Shown here in pieces: positions 8,780 to 17,851 of a DNA stretch of 64,000 bases (position 1 is its first letter; every line of letters begins with the position of its first letter). Location of the stretch: positions 1-64,000 of the forward strand of contig JAYNIR010000001.1 of assembly GCA_038109305.1 (NCBI GenBank). The letters are read 5' to 3'. Below the pieces are notes generated by a model. That model saw only the letters and a list, made by a program, of their open reading frames with translations, had not been told where the DNA came from and searched no databases. Source of the DNA: UBA1479 sp038109305. GTDB taxonomy: Bacteria > Pseudomonadota > Alphaproteobacteria > Rhodospirillales > Casp-alpha2. The position numbers and the translations under genes are program-made.

Positions 8780-9151
8780 ATGCGGCAATCGCGTCTTCAA
8801 TTGGTGTTCGGCGTCGTCAAGGTCGCATTATTCACCTTGGCGGTGTTGCTGCAGATGCTGCCGTTTTTCTTCGTTCTGCTGGTCATCGCGTTCAACCTGG
8901 GCATCAAGGGGCCCGGGATGCTGATCACGTTTCCTATGTTTCTGATCGCCTCGTTCGGCGCCGCCTGCTGGCTGACGGCGCGGCACCTCCGCCGTCATGC
9001 GCCGTGGGCCCGCGCACCCGACCTGCACGACCGGCCCAAAGGGACCGAACCGAAACCCCGGCGCCAGGGCAAGGACGTGACGGGGCTGTTCAAAACGCGG
9101 GAAGAACGCTACCAGCAGATGATCGATTACCTGGCGCCCAACCGGCGATAA
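8780..9151 (+). CDS. Small two-helix membrane protein, hypothetical
   Basis: A 123-residue protein with two strong hydrophobic segments (about residues 8-40 and 44-66) followed by a basic, soluble tail ending KTREERYQQMIDYLAPNRR. The topology suggests an inner-membrane hairpin with a cytoplasmic C-terminus. I do not recognise the family. Codon use matches neighbours and the frame is clean. It converges with the ChaC-like gene with 18 nt between stops. Confidence 0.6.
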   Translation: MRQSRLQLVFGVVKVALFTLAVLLQMLPFFFVLLVIAFNLGIKGPGMLITFPMFLIASFGAACWLTARHLRRHAPWARAPDLHDRPKGTEPKPRRQGKDVTGLFKTREERYQQMIDYLAPNRR

Positions 9152-9169
9152 GGCCGGTCAGCACCCGGC

Positions 9170-9817
9170 CTAGCAATCGCCCGAAAGCCGTGCGCGGATG
9201 CAGGCCTCAAGATCGTGCAGCGCCGGATCGTCGACCCCCAACTTTTTCATTTCCGCGATCAGATTGATCACGTAATCGTGGTTGGTGCCGTAGGTGCCGG
9301 CGGCCTTGCACATGATCTCAGCCATTTTTTTGTGCGGCATTTCCGGGACGAAGTGCGGATGCTCCGGCGTCACGACGAAGGTCATGACCGGCACGGCGCC
9401 GTCGTCCGTCATCGCCGTGATCCAGGTCGGCCGGTAGACGCCTGAATTCTGTTCCCGGTCCCACAGGCGTTTCAGGTCGCTGTCCAGTTTGTCTTCGTCT
9501 AGTTCCAGGATCAGGCCCCGGCACTGCCCGCCCGCAACCGGCAGCAGGCACAGCCCCAATCCCGGGCGTTCGACACAGCCGCGCGCGCGGGTCGACCAGA
9601 TTTGAAACCGCCGTTCGAAATCATGCACCGTCGCGGGTTGAGCGCGGACGACCGTACATTCCGGGTTCCACATGAGCGATCCGAACGCAAACAGCCGGAA
9701 CGGACCATCCTTGGGCCGTTCGGCCAGGATGCGGGCAATCCCCGCCTGTTTCTGTTTGGGCGTCAGGCGCTGCGGCGTGCCGGGCCCCCACGTCGTGGAA
9801 GTGTCGCGGGCGTCCAT
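9170..9817 (-). CDS. ChaC-like gamma-glutamylcyclotransferase
   Basis: A 215-residue protein of the ChaC family, which cleaves glutathione to 5-oxoproline and Cys-Gly. FAFGSLMWNPE matches the substrate-cradling [F/Y]GSL loop. RRFQIWSTRARGCVERPGL and LWDREQNSGVYRP follow at the expected spacing; the Glu in LWDRE is the likely catalytic acid. GTG 9820 directly precedes ATG 9817, which I take as the start. The stop of prfC is 5 nt upstream, so the two genes are probably one transcript. A thiol-metabolism role fits the sulfur genes nearby. Confidence 0.87.
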   Translation of the reverse strand: MDARDTSTTWGPGTPQRLTPKQKQAGIARILAERPKDGPFRLFAFGSLMWNPECTVVRAQPATVHDFERRFQIWSTRARGCVERPGLGLCLLPVAGGQCRGLILELDEDKLDSDLKRLWDREQNSGVYRPTWITAMTDDGAVPVMTFVVTPEHPHFVPEMPHKKMAEIMCKAAGTYGTNHDYVINLIAEMKKLGVDDPALHDLEACIRARLSGDC

Positions 9818-9822
9818 CACAA

Positions 9823-11421
9823 TTACCCAGCGTTTTCCTTGGTCCGGTGAAAGCGCACGGCGGGGGCGTTTTCCTGCGCATGGTTCAAGTGCCAGGCGTT
9901 ACGCGCCAGAAATACTGGCGTGCCTTCGTGGTCGTCGGCAAGGCTCGTCTCGTTGGCGTTCAAAAACGCTTTCAGGTCGGCGGTCTTGTCGGCTTCGACC
10001 CAGCGGGCTGTGTAAAGCTCCGTCGGTTCGAAATGCACCGGCACATCGTATTCTTCCTTGATCCGGTCGGCCAAAACGTCTAACTGCAACGCGCCAACGA
10101 CGCCGACGATCCAGTCCGCGCCGACCCGCGGCTTGAACACGCGGCCGACCCCTTCTTCCGCCAACTGCTGCAGCGCCTTGCCCAGGTGCTTCGCGCGCAT
10201 GGGGTCGGCGGGGCGCACCTTTTGCAGCATTTCCGGCGCAAAGTTGGGGATACCGGTGAAGACCAGTTCCTCCCCTTCGGTCAGCGCGTCGCCGATCCGC
10301 AGGTTACCGTGGTTGGGCACGCCGATGATGTCGCCGGCCCAGGCTTCTTCAGCCAGTTCCCGGTCGCGGGCCAAAAACAGCACTGGGTTATGCATATTGA
10401 GCATTTTCCCGGATCGCACGTGCTTTAATTTCATGCCGCGCTGAAACTTACCAGAACAGAGCCGCACGAAGGCGACGCGGTCGCGGTGTTTGGGGTCCAT
10501 GTTCGCCTGAATCTTGAAAACAAAGCCCGCGACTTTGCCTTCCGTCGGGTCGATTTCCCGGTCGCGGGTCGGCTGCCGCCTCGGCGGCGGCGCGTTTTCC
10601 GCCAGGCCCTGCAGCACTTCGCGCACCCCGAAATTGTTCAACGCGCTGCCGAAGTAAATTGGCGTCATGTGCCCTTCGCGGCAGGATTGCAGGTCGAATT
10701 CGGGCATCAAGCCCCGCGCCATTTCGACCTCGCCGCGCAACCGTTTGACCGCATCGGCGGGCAGAGACGTATCGAGCCTGGGGTCGTCCAGGCCTTCGCA
10801 CGGTTCGCCCTCGTCCGGCAATTCGCCCTTGGAGCGCCCCAACAGAACCAGCCGGTCCTTGAACAAGTCGTAACAGCCCAGAAAATTCCGCCCCATGCCG
10901 ATGGGCCAGCTTGCCGGCGTGACGTCGAGCGCCAGCGTTTGTTCGATCTCATCAATCAAGTCAAAAGGGTCGCGGGCTTCGCGGTCCATTTTATTGATGA
11001 AGGTAATGATGGGGACGTTGCGAAGCCGGCAGACCTCAAACAGCTTTTTCGTCTGCGCCTCGATCCCGCGGGCGGCGTCGATCACCATGACGGCCGAGTC
11101 GACGGCCGTCAGGGTCCGGTAGGTATCTTCGGAAAAATCCTCGTGGCCCGGCGTGTCCAGCAGGTTGAAGGTCTTGCCGTCGTAATCGAAGGTCATGACC
11201 GATGACGCGACGGAAATACCCCGCTCGCGCTCCACCTTCATCCAGTCGGACCGCGCGCGGCGGCGTTCGCCCCGGGCCTTCACCGCGCCCGCTTCCTGGA
11301 TCGCGCCGCCGAACAGCAACAGCTTTTCCGTCAGCGTCGTCTTACCGGCGTCCGGGTGGGAAATGATGGCGAAGGTGCGCCGGCGGGCGACTTCGGTGGG
11401 GATTTTTGCGGATACGTTCAT
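9823..11421 (-). CDS. prfC: Peptide chain release factor 3
   Basis: A 532-residue translational GTPase that recycles RF1/RF2 from the ribosome after termination. The G domain shows G1 ISHPDAGKTTLTEKLL, a G2 region with RERGISVASSVMTF, G3 LLDTPGHEDFSEDTYRTL and G4 INKMDREARDP, then domains II and III ending near TELYTARWVE. Length is normal. The frame is open 309 nt further upstream, but that extension is arginine/serine-rich and unlike the family, so ATG 11421 (MNVSAKIPTEVARRRTFAII) is the start. Confidence 0.95.
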   Translation of the reverse strand: MNVSAKIPTEVARRRTFAIISHPDAGKTTLTEKLLLFGGAIQEAGAVKARGERRRARSDWMKVERERGISVASSVMTFDYDGKTFNLLDTPGHEDFSEDTYRTLTAVDSAVMVIDAARGIEAQTKKLFEVCRLRNVPIITFINKMDREARDPFDLIDEIEQTLALDVTPASWPIGMGRNFLGCYDLFKDRLVLLGRSKGELPDEGEPCEGLDDPRLDTSLPADAVKRLRGEVEMARGLMPEFDLQSCREGHMTPIYFGSALNNFGVREVLQGLAENAPPPRRQPTRDREIDPTEGKVAGFVFKIQANMDPKHRDRVAFVRLCSGKFQRGMKLKHVRSGKMLNMHNPVLFLARDRELAEEAWAGDIIGVPNHGNLRIGDALTEGEELVFTGIPNFAPEMLQKVRPADPMRAKHLGKALQQLAEEGVGRVFKPRVGADWIVGVVGALQLDVLADRIKEEYDVPVHFEPTELYTARWVEADKTADLKAFLNANETSLADDHEGTPVFLARNAWHLNHAQENAPAVRFHRTKENAG

Positions 11422-11506
11422 GGCCGCGGTTTTTAGCCCATTCGCCGGGTATTCGCCAGCCCCGCTTGCGGCCTTAGACCCCTTGGCCGATGGCCGCCAG
11501 TCACAT

Positions 11507-11749
11507 ATGGTCGCAGGTGGAGAGCAATTCCCGGACGATATCGGGACAAAAATAACGAAAGGAACACCCGAGGCGTCAGAAGACGAACGCCGCAAGGGCA
11601 GCGACCGGCGCGGCCCGGACAGGCGGAGCGACGAACGGCGGGAAAAAGGCCGCCGCAAGGTAAACAAGGGGCCCAAAGGCGGCAAGGAACAGCGCAAGGA
11701 CGACTGCCGCCGCGAAGCTCCCCGGCGCACTGGCCCGCGGCGCGACTAG
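11507..11749 (+). CDS. Short arginine/lysine-rich protein, hypothetical
   Basis: An 80-residue frame from ATG 11507 with an extremely charged C-terminal two thirds: SEDERRKGSDRRGPDRRSDE and further KGRRKVNKGPKGG. Basic and acidic residues alternate, which predicts an unstructured, nucleic-acid-binding type tail. No domain is recognised and no clear ribosome site precedes the ATG. It is divergent from prfC and ends just beyond the adhesin/LapG relic. It could be a real small protein or a by-product of GC-rich composition. Confidence 0.35.
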   Translation: MVAGGEQFPDDIGTKITKGTPEASEDERRKGSDRRGPDRRSDERREKGRRKVNKGPKGGKEQRKDDCRREAPRRTGPRRD

Positions 11750-11779
11750 GCCACGGCTAGCCCGCGACCAACCGGGCGG

Positions 11780-12090
11780 TTAGCCCAAGTGGAGCCACCA
11801 AGTGGTCTGATTGATCGAGAAAACCGGCTGGTAATGGCGGATTGAGCTTGCCTTGACCACGTCGGGGATCTGGTTGTCGAGCACCAGGGGAATGCGCCCC
11901 GGACTTTGCCTTCATTTAGACGACGAGGATGGCGTGGCCGACCTTCAGGTTCAGGTCCTTGACCGCGACAACGCGCAGGTCGTCGTCCCCCCCAGCTGAG
12001 CATGCGCAGCGACAGGTACTTCATGATCGCATAGTCTTCGCAATCGCCGAACCGGGCCATGAATTCGGCAGGCGTTGTTTTCGATACCGA
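11780..12090 (-). pseudogene. C-terminal relic of a LapG-type transglutaminase-like cysteine protease (BTLCP)
   Basis: Three reading frames in succession give one BTLCP protein. Frame one is TPAEFMARFGDCEDYAIMKY. Frame two is DDDLRVVAVKDLNLKVGHAILVV. Frame three is PLVLDNQIPDVVKASSIRHY, then INQTTWWLH and a stop at 11780. The family's catalytic Cys (GDCEDY), His (VGHAIL) and Asp (VLDN) are all still readable, each in a different frame, so at least two frameshifts and one internal stop inactivate it. LapG proteases release large RTX adhesins from the cell surface under cyclic-di-GMP control. The N-terminal half of the protease is missing and adhesin sequence takes its place. Confidence 0.75.
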
Positions 12091-12801
12091 CCTGGGTACC
12101 GCGGATACCGATGGTGGCGACCGGAGTGTCGATCTTCATGGCGTCGGGGTCAGTCTTGGCGACCTGACCGGACACAAAACTGAACACACCCTTGACGACG
12201 GACAGGTTCATGGAGCCCTACTGGGTCGCCGGATCGCAGATCATCTCGTCAAGGACCATCTCGGAGAATTCCCCATGGAGAACGTGGATTCGTCGGCGAG
12301 GAGCGCGCCGATCGCGCCGGCCGGGCCGGTTTCGATGCTGTCACCCTGTAAGACCTGATCCCCGGCTTGGAGCTCGACCCGCGTACCGTCGGCGCGGGTC
12401 ACCCAGACCTCGCCGGAGAGATTCTTGACCGGACCGATGGGCGCGCCGTCGGTGCCGCCGACCACGTTCGCGCCGCTAGCGTCGGCGAACTGGTTGATGG
12501 CGCCGGCGTTTGCCGCCGCGTCGGGGGTGCCCGTCAGCTGAACCACCATGTCGCCCGTCAGGTTGACGCCGTCGCCGGAGGCGATCTGCGACGGGTTGGG
12601 CTGGGAATAATAGTTCTCGACCTTGACCTAGGACCCGTCAGGTAACGTCATGACGAGGTCGGAACCGTCGAACTTGAATTCGGCTTCGAAACCGGAAAGG
12701 CCTTGCGGCAGAGTGAGAACATCCGAGCCCGCCGCGGACAAGGCGTGCGTCTGGGGCTTGTTGCCGCCATTGGCGCTCGGGGTCTGGGTGGTATCAGCCA
12801 T
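12091..12801 (-). pseudogene. Broken N-terminus of a FecR-type retention-module RTX adhesin
   Basis: From ATG 12801 the frame starts MADTTQTPSANGG and continues through LPQGLSGFEAEFKFDGSDLV, an amber TAG at 12630-12628, then VENYYSQPNPSQIASGDGV and the FecR-like core KNLSGEVWVTRADGTRVELQ and AGDQVLQGDSIETG. A frameshift follows at ADESTFSMGN, a second TAG after CDPATQ, then MNLSVVKGVFSFVSGQVAKT and IDTPVATIGIRGTQVG. In intact homologues this membrane-proximal module is followed by thousands of residues of VCBS/cadherin repeats and RTX; here it joins LapG sequence near 12085-12095. The protein cannot be made. Confidence 0.75.
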
Positions 12802-12995
12802 TATATGTAAAAGCCACTCCTACACGCTGTTTCGGAGCCCAAGTCGTTGTTGTTTTTCTTTTTCGTTCGACAGGCCTCGGGTAGGCCTTGGACAGGGTTA
12901 TGTTAAAATCCGCGTTGCGCAGTAGTGATGAGCATGACACCACGCATATACCCTGAAAAGGAAAATTTTCATTGTTATAGGACAAAATTGTTATC

Positions 12996-13943
12996 TTACG
13001 CCTTGTCCGCGCCGTAGTAGAGGGTCACCACGTGTTTTGCCTCGGCGAAAAACAACCATCGCTCAACCAACGCCCCGAAGGTTGCCAGGCAAGCGGCAAT
13101 CAGGCCCATGACGGCCGCCCCGGCGCTGGCCATCATCGTGCCCAGGGCAATCGCCCCGATGGCCGCGGCAAACCCGCCGCCGAGCGCGATATTGCGGAGC
13201 TTTAGCGCGTGTTTACGCGCGACCTGGTAGCCCATTTCCTTCATCAGGTAGTTGGCTTCGGTGTGCGGGCCTTCGAATAGCCGGACCTGACCGATGGTGC
13301 CCAGGCCTGTCGCCGTCCCCGGGGTTGCCGGGTGGGGGGTCCGGTCGATATGGCGCCAATAGACGATCTTGACCGCCGCCGCCATGACCAGCCCCGCCAT
13401 GGCGGCCAGCGCCAGGGTTTCGGACAGCCGGTCGAACAGCGCCAAAATCGCATTCAGCCAGACCAGCCCGGTGGCTAGGCCGATCACAAAATACCCGACC
13501 ACGGTATGGGCATTGGCCCAGGCATGGATGGTCTTCAAGGACCGGTAGATCATCGCCGTGCAATAGACCGTAATCAGCGCCAATAGGGCGCTGGCGAGCC
13601 CCGCCGGCGCCATGAACTGGCCGTATTTTTCCGGCCAGAACCACACGGCCGACAACGCCAGGGCCGGGCCGTAGGTAATCACCGATGCGACGCCTTCGCG
13701 GGACAGCCAGCTTGACCGCCATTGGCTGAACGCCCGCCAGGCCCGTTCCGGGTGGCCCAGATGAAAGGTCGACGACAACAGCCCCGCCGTTACCGTGGCC
13801 AGGGCGAACCCGATAACCACGAGCCCGAAGGTCTTTTCCGGCGGCAGCATCCCAGCGGCGCCGAACACGCCAATCCAGATCAACAGCCCGTAACCAAGCC
13901 CCGACGAAACTGTGAAGAATATGACCGAATATGCCGGATGCAT
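12996..13943 (-). CDS. soeC: Sulfite dehydrogenase (quinone) membrane anchor SoeC
   Basis: A 315-residue DmsC/NrfD-type membrane protein with about eight hydrophobic helices, starting MHPAYSVIFFTVSSGLGYGL, typical of anchors in DMSO-reductase-family complexes. It passes electrons from the iron-sulfur subunit to the quinone pool and holds the catalytic subunits at the cytoplasmic face. It is last in the soeA-soeB-soeC order, 12 nt after soeB. The Soe rather than Dms assignment rests on the SoeA-like catalytic subunit, which lacks a Tat signal. The adhesin relic lies downstream on the same strand. Confidence 0.82.
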   Translation of the reverse strand: MHPAYSVIFFTVSSGLGYGLLIWIGVFGAAGMLPPEKTFGLVVIGFALATVTAGLLSSTFHLGHPERAWRAFSQWRSSWLSREGVASVITYGPALALSAVWFWPEKYGQFMAPAGLASALLALITVYCTAMIYRSLKTIHAWANAHTVVGYFVIGLATGLVWLNAILALFDRLSETLALAAMAGLVMAAAVKIVYWRHIDRTPHPATPGTATGLGTIGQVRLFEGPHTEANYLMKEMGYQVARKHALKLRNIALGGGFAAAIGAIALGTMMASAGAAVMGLIAACLATFGALVERWLFFAEAKHVVTLYYGADKA

Positions 13944-13955
13944 CGTGCCCGCCCC

Positions 13956-14693
13956 TTACCTGGACAACACGCGGTTGACCCAGCGCAGAAGCCGGTTTTT
14001 CGGCGGCGGCGCGGGTTGGGCTGCGGGCGTGACGCCGGCGCCGGCGCGGCGCGGCCTCGGCGGCAAATACTTGTTGTTCGGGCGATAGCCCATTTCCGGC
14101 ATCAGGTCGTAGCCGCCCCTCTCTGTCACCAGGCGGGAGACCTTGGACTCGGGGTCGCCCAGATCGCCGAAATGCCGCGCCCCCGCCGGGCAAGTGGAAA
14201 CGCAGGCTGGCACGCGGTCGACTTCATCCATGTTTTCGTTGTAGATGCGGTCGATGCAAAGCGTGCATTTCTTCATGACGCCGACGTCCGTATCGAATTC
14301 CCGGGCGCCGTAGGGGCAGGCCCAACTACATAATTTGCACCCGATGCATTTGTTTTCGTCGACCAGGACGATGCCGTCCGCCGCGCGCTTGAAGCTGGCG
14401 CCGGTTGGACAAACGGTGACGCAGGCCGCGTCCTCGCAATGCAGGCAGGATTTGGGGAAATGCACTGTCTGATTGGCGCCGCCGTCTTTGCGCGTGACCT
14501 CGAAAGTATGGATGCGGTTGAACCAGACGCCGTCCGGGTCGGCGCCGTAGGGGTCAAGATCGGTCAGCGGCGCCATGTGGCCGCCGGTGTTCCATTCCTT
14601 GCAGTTGACGGCGCAGGCGTGGCAGCCGACGCAGATGTCCAGGTCGATTACCAGGCCGAGTTTCTTCTCGGTTTGCGAAGGCAGCGTGGTCAT
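13956..14693 (-). CDS. soeB: Sulfite dehydrogenase iron-sulfur subunit SoeB
   Basis: A 245-residue ferredoxin-like electron-transfer subunit with four cysteine clusters for [4Fe-4S] centres: CVGCHACAVNCKEWN near residue 21, CEDAACVTVCPTGA, CIGCKLCSWACPYG, and CTLCIDR with CVSTCPAGAR. This is the DmsB-type four-cluster layout that links a molybdopterin subunit to a membrane anchor. Its ATG overlaps the soeA stop by 4 nt, so translation is probably coupled. The C-terminal tail is basic and proline-rich with no recognised role. Confidence 0.85.
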   Translation of the reverse strand: MTTLPSQTEKKLGLVIDLDICVGCHACAVNCKEWNTGGHMAPLTDLDPYGADPDGVWFNRIHTFEVTRKDGGANQTVHFPKSCLHCEDAACVTVCPTGASFKRAADGIVLVDENKCIGCKLCSWACPYGAREFDTDVGVMKKCTLCIDRIYNENMDEVDRVPACVSTCPAGARHFGDLGDPESKVSRLVTERGGYDLMPEMGYRPNNKYLPPRPRRAGAGVTPAAQPAPPPKNRLLRWVNRVLSR

Positions 14694-17600
14694 TTCGCGC
14701 CTTCCTTGTCGGCGGGGTTGCCGGCGGGGGGCCGTTTCGGGTTTTTGCTATCCCGGCGGCTGTCCCGAAAATCCTTGCCGTAACGCAGAATTTCCGGCGC
14801 GGGCGGGAAATTGGGCGGGCGTTTGGTCGGCTCGAACCGGGGCGCCATTTCGCCCTGTTCGCTTTCCGCCGCGCGTTCGACCCGGACGCGCAGGTCGAAC
14901 CACGCCGCCTGCCCGGTCAGCGGGTCGGAATTGGAATAGCGGTATTCGTCGCCGTCCGCCGGCAGCAGTTCGGAAATCAAATGGTTCAACAGGAACCCGT
15001 CCGTCGCCTCGGGCGCGTCCTTGTCCAGGTTCCAGGCGCCGGGTCGTTTGCCGATGGCGTTCCAGGCCCAGACCGTGTCCTTGTTGACGCCGTCCATCAG
15101 TTTCGCCTGCACCTTGATGCGGCCGTTGTGGCTGGTGACCCAGACCCAGTCGCCATCCTTGATCTCAAGCTCTGCGGCTTTGTCACGGTGCATGTAGAGC
15201 CAGTTGCGGCCGGTGATCTGGCGCAGCCAGGCGTTCTGCGAGCCCCACGAATGGTACATCTGCATGGGCCTCTGGGTGATCGCGTGCAAGGGGAATTCCG
15301 ATGTCTTGACCAGACTTTCCTCCATCGGCGGATACCAGATCGGCAGCGGATCGGCGTAGCGCGCGATACGTTCGCGTTCGCGCTCGGGGATTTTGCGCTC
15401 GCCCGTGTAATGGCCCTGGCCCGCCAGTTTGAATTTCTGCAACGCCTCGGAATAGATCTTCATGACGATCTGATCCGTGTTGACGACAAAGCCCATGCTT
15501 TCCGCCCATTCCAGATAGCCTTGATTGGCGTAGCGGTAATAGCGGTGGCCTTCGGGCAGTTCGTGTTTCCAGAACCCCTGGTTTTTGATGTAGCGCTGCA
15601 ACTGGTCCGGGTTCGGATCGCCGGTGCCGTGCGACGCGCCGTCGGCGCCGCGCCATCCGGCCAGCGGGCCGATGCCGGGCCGCCGTTGATGGTTGACCAT
15701 GTAGTCGGGATATCCGCCCGGGTAGGTCGGCCGGCCGTTTTCGTTGATGAACGCGTCAAGCCCGAGCCGCCAGCCCAGATCGATCAGCACATCCTGAAAC
15801 GGCCGCACGTCCCGGTCCGGCTTGACCACCGGATGTCGGATCGCATCCGCCGCCGCGTCAGCGTGGCTGATCGGCCGGTCCAGCAACGATATGCAGTCGT
15901 AGCGTTCCAGATAGGTCGTATCCGGCAGGATCAGGTCGGCGTAGGGGATCATTTCCGAATAGAACGCATCGGAATAGATGATGTGGGGAATTTTGTACTG
16001 ACCCGTTTCGGGATCGATATCGGTCAGCATCTCCATGGTCTTCGACGTGTTCATGGACGAATTCCACGCCATGTTCGCCATGTAGAAAAAGACCGTATCG
16101 ATGGGGTACGGGTCGCCCTTCCAGGCGTTGTGGATGACCATGTGCATCAGGCCGTGCACGGCCAGCGGCGCCTCCCACGAAAACGCCTTATCGATGCGCA
16201 GCGCGTTGCCGTCCGGATCCGACAAAAGGTCGTCCGGCGACATGGGAAAGCCCAGGTGCGGCCCGGACATCGGCATGTTGCGGCTGACCTGTTTGCGCCG
16301 GCCAGTCGGTTTCGGCAGCGAATTGAGCGCCTTCGGATAAGGCGGCTTGTAGCGCATGCCGCCCGGCACATCGATGGTGCCCAGCAGCAGCTGCAGGATG
16401 TGGATCGCCCGACAGGTATGAAAGCCGTTGGAATGGGCCGAAATGCCGCGCATGGCGTGCATGGCGACGGGGCGGCCGATGACCTTGTCGTGCTTGCGGC
16501 CCCACACGTCGGTCCATTCGATGGGCAGCTCAATCTGATGTTCGAACGCGGCTTCGGCCAGTTCGGCGGCGATGCGGCGGATCGCTGCGGCCTCGATGCC
16601 GCAGGCCTGGGCGACCGTCTCGGGGGCGTACTCTTCGTCCAGATACCGTTCGGCCACCCGCTGGAACGACGGCACCGCCGCCCGACCGTCCGGCAGCGCA
16701 ACCCGGCCGGCAATGATCGGTTTGGCGTCGATTTCGTCGACGCGGGCGAGCGCCTGTTTCTCCCCATCCCAGCAGAACGCCGTGCCGTCTTCGTCGCGAA
16801 TATAGGTGCCGTGGTCTGCCCCACCGGGGTTGTCGATCACCAGCCAATGCACGTTGGTGTACCTGACCAGGTATTCCTCGTCGATGGTGCCGGCCTTCAA
16901 CAGCTCATGGATCAACGCCATCACGAACAGCCCGTCCGTGCCCGGACGGATGCCGATCCATTCGTCGGCGATGCCCGAATAGCCTGTGCGCACCGGATTG
17001 ACGGAAACGAACTTGGCGCCCCGCCCCTTCAATTTGCCGAGGCCCATCTTGATCGGGTTCGAATCGTGGTCTTCGGCAACGCCGAACATTAGAAAGTAGC
17101 GGGTGTGGTCCCAATCCGGTTCGCCGAATTCCCAGAACGCGCCGGCGATGGTGTAAAGCCCAGCCGCCGCCATGTTGACCGAACAAAACCCGCCGTGGGC
17201 GGCGTAGTTGGGGGTGCCGAACTGCTGCGCCCAGAAACTGGTCAATGACTGGCTCTGGTCGCGGCCGGTAAAGAACGCGAGTTTTTTCGGGTCCGTCGCC
17301 CGGCAATGCGCCAGCCACGCTACGGCGGTGTCGAGGGCTTCTTCCCACTCGATTTCCTTGAACTCGCCCGATCCCCGGGATCCGACGCGGCGAAGCGGCT
17401 TGCGGAGTCGTGCCGGCGATTTGTAATTCATGATCCCGGCCGAGCCCTTGGCGCACAGTACGCCCTTGTTGACCGGATGGTTGCGGTTCCCCTCGATGTA
17501 GCGGATTTCCCCATCCTGCAGGTGAACCTTGATGCCGCAGCGGCAGGCGCACATGTAGCACGTGGTATGCTTGACCTCGTCGCCGATGGACGGCGAGGTA

Positions 17601-17728
17601 TCAACCGGGGTTTCGGTGTGTTTGCGGGTCAAAGTCGGTTCCAGTCCAAGGCGGTGGCGCGGCGGCTCTTTTTTTTTCGGGTCCTCGCGGGTCCGGTGCT
17701 GCCAACGGCTGAGAACGAATGTAACCAA
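14690..17728 (-). CDS. soeA: Sulfite dehydrogenase molybdopterin subunit SoeA
   Basis: A DMSO-reductase-family catalytic subunit that would oxidise cytoplasmic sulfite to sulfate and feed electrons to quinone. An N-terminal [4Fe-4S] motif is seen at C57, C60, C64 and C92 (CYMCACRCG and GVLCAKGSAG). The segment GRDQSQSLTSFW then AAHGGFCSVNMAAAG is characteristic of SoeA; C182 is the probable Mo ligand. There is no twin-arginine signal, as expected for Soe and unlike periplasmic relatives. The start is uncertain: TTG 17728 gives 1012 residues, TTG 17632 about 980, closer to known SoeA. A run of nine T (nine A in the gene) lies between them. cysC is divergent upstream. Confidence 0.85.
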   Translation of the reverse strand: MVTFVLSRWQHRTREDPKKKEPPRHRLGLEPTLTRKHTETPVDTSPSIGDEVKHTTCYMCACRCGIKVHLQDGEIRYIEGNRNHPVNKGVLCAKGSAGIMNYKSPARLRKPLRRVGSRGSGEFKEIEWEEALDTAVAWLAHCRATDPKKLAFFTGRDQSQSLTSFWAQQFGTPNYAAHGGFCSVNMAAAGLYTIAGAFWEFGEPDWDHTRYFLMFGVAEDHDSNPIKMGLGKLKGRGAKFVSVNPVRTGYSGIADEWIGIRPGTDGLFVMALIHELLKAGTIDEEYLVRYTNVHWLVIDNPGGADHGTYIRDEDGTAFCWDGEKQALARVDEIDAKPIIAGRVALPDGRAAVPSFQRVAERYLDEEYAPETVAQACGIEAAAIRRIAAELAEAAFEHQIELPIEWTDVWGRKHDKVIGRPVAMHAMRGISAHSNGFHTCRAIHILQLLLGTIDVPGGMRYKPPYPKALNSLPKPTGRRKQVSRNMPMSGPHLGFPMSPDDLLSDPDGNALRIDKAFSWEAPLAVHGLMHMVIHNAWKGDPYPIDTVFFYMANMAWNSSMNTSKTMEMLTDIDPETGQYKIPHIIYSDAFYSEMIPYADLILPDTTYLERYDCISLLDRPISHADAAADAIRHPVVKPDRDVRPFQDVLIDLGWRLGLDAFINENGRPTYPGGYPDYMVNHQRRPGIGPLAGWRGADGASHGTGDPNPDQLQRYIKNQGFWKHELPEGHRYYRYANQGYLEWAESMGFVVNTDQIVMKIYSEALQKFKLAGQGHYTGERKIPERERERIARYADPLPIWYPPMEESLVKTSEFPLHAITQRPMQMYHSWGSQNAWLRQITGRNWLYMHRDKAAELEIKDGDWVWVTSHNGRIKVQAKLMDGVNKDTVWAWNAIGKRPGAWNLDKDAPEATDGFLLNHLISELLPADGDEYRYSNSDPLTGQAAWFDLRVRVERAAESEQGEMAPRFEPTKRPPNFPPAPEILRYGKDFRDSRRDSKNPKRPPAGNPADKEGAK

Positions 17729-17851
17729 TTCTGCGTGAGAGAAAAATTTGACCGTTGTTCTCTATTATTAGAAAAGGTGAATGAGATTTTGAAGTCCTTA
17801 ATTACACTTCTTTGAATATGTTAACCATTTTATCTGGCCGACAGGGTCCAA

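Noticed and set aside
12820..12995. Possible small gene or RNA in the gap between soeC and the adhesin relic
   Set aside because: Short frames here are AT-rich and unlike local codon use; no cloverleaf or convincing riboswitch fold was seen. It is better read as promoter and leader sequence.
14981..17092. 703-codon open frame antisense to soeA
   Set aside because: High third-position GC suppresses stops on the opposite strand. The translation is rich in Arg, His, Gly and Val with no domain, while the minus strand encodes a clear molybdoenzyme.
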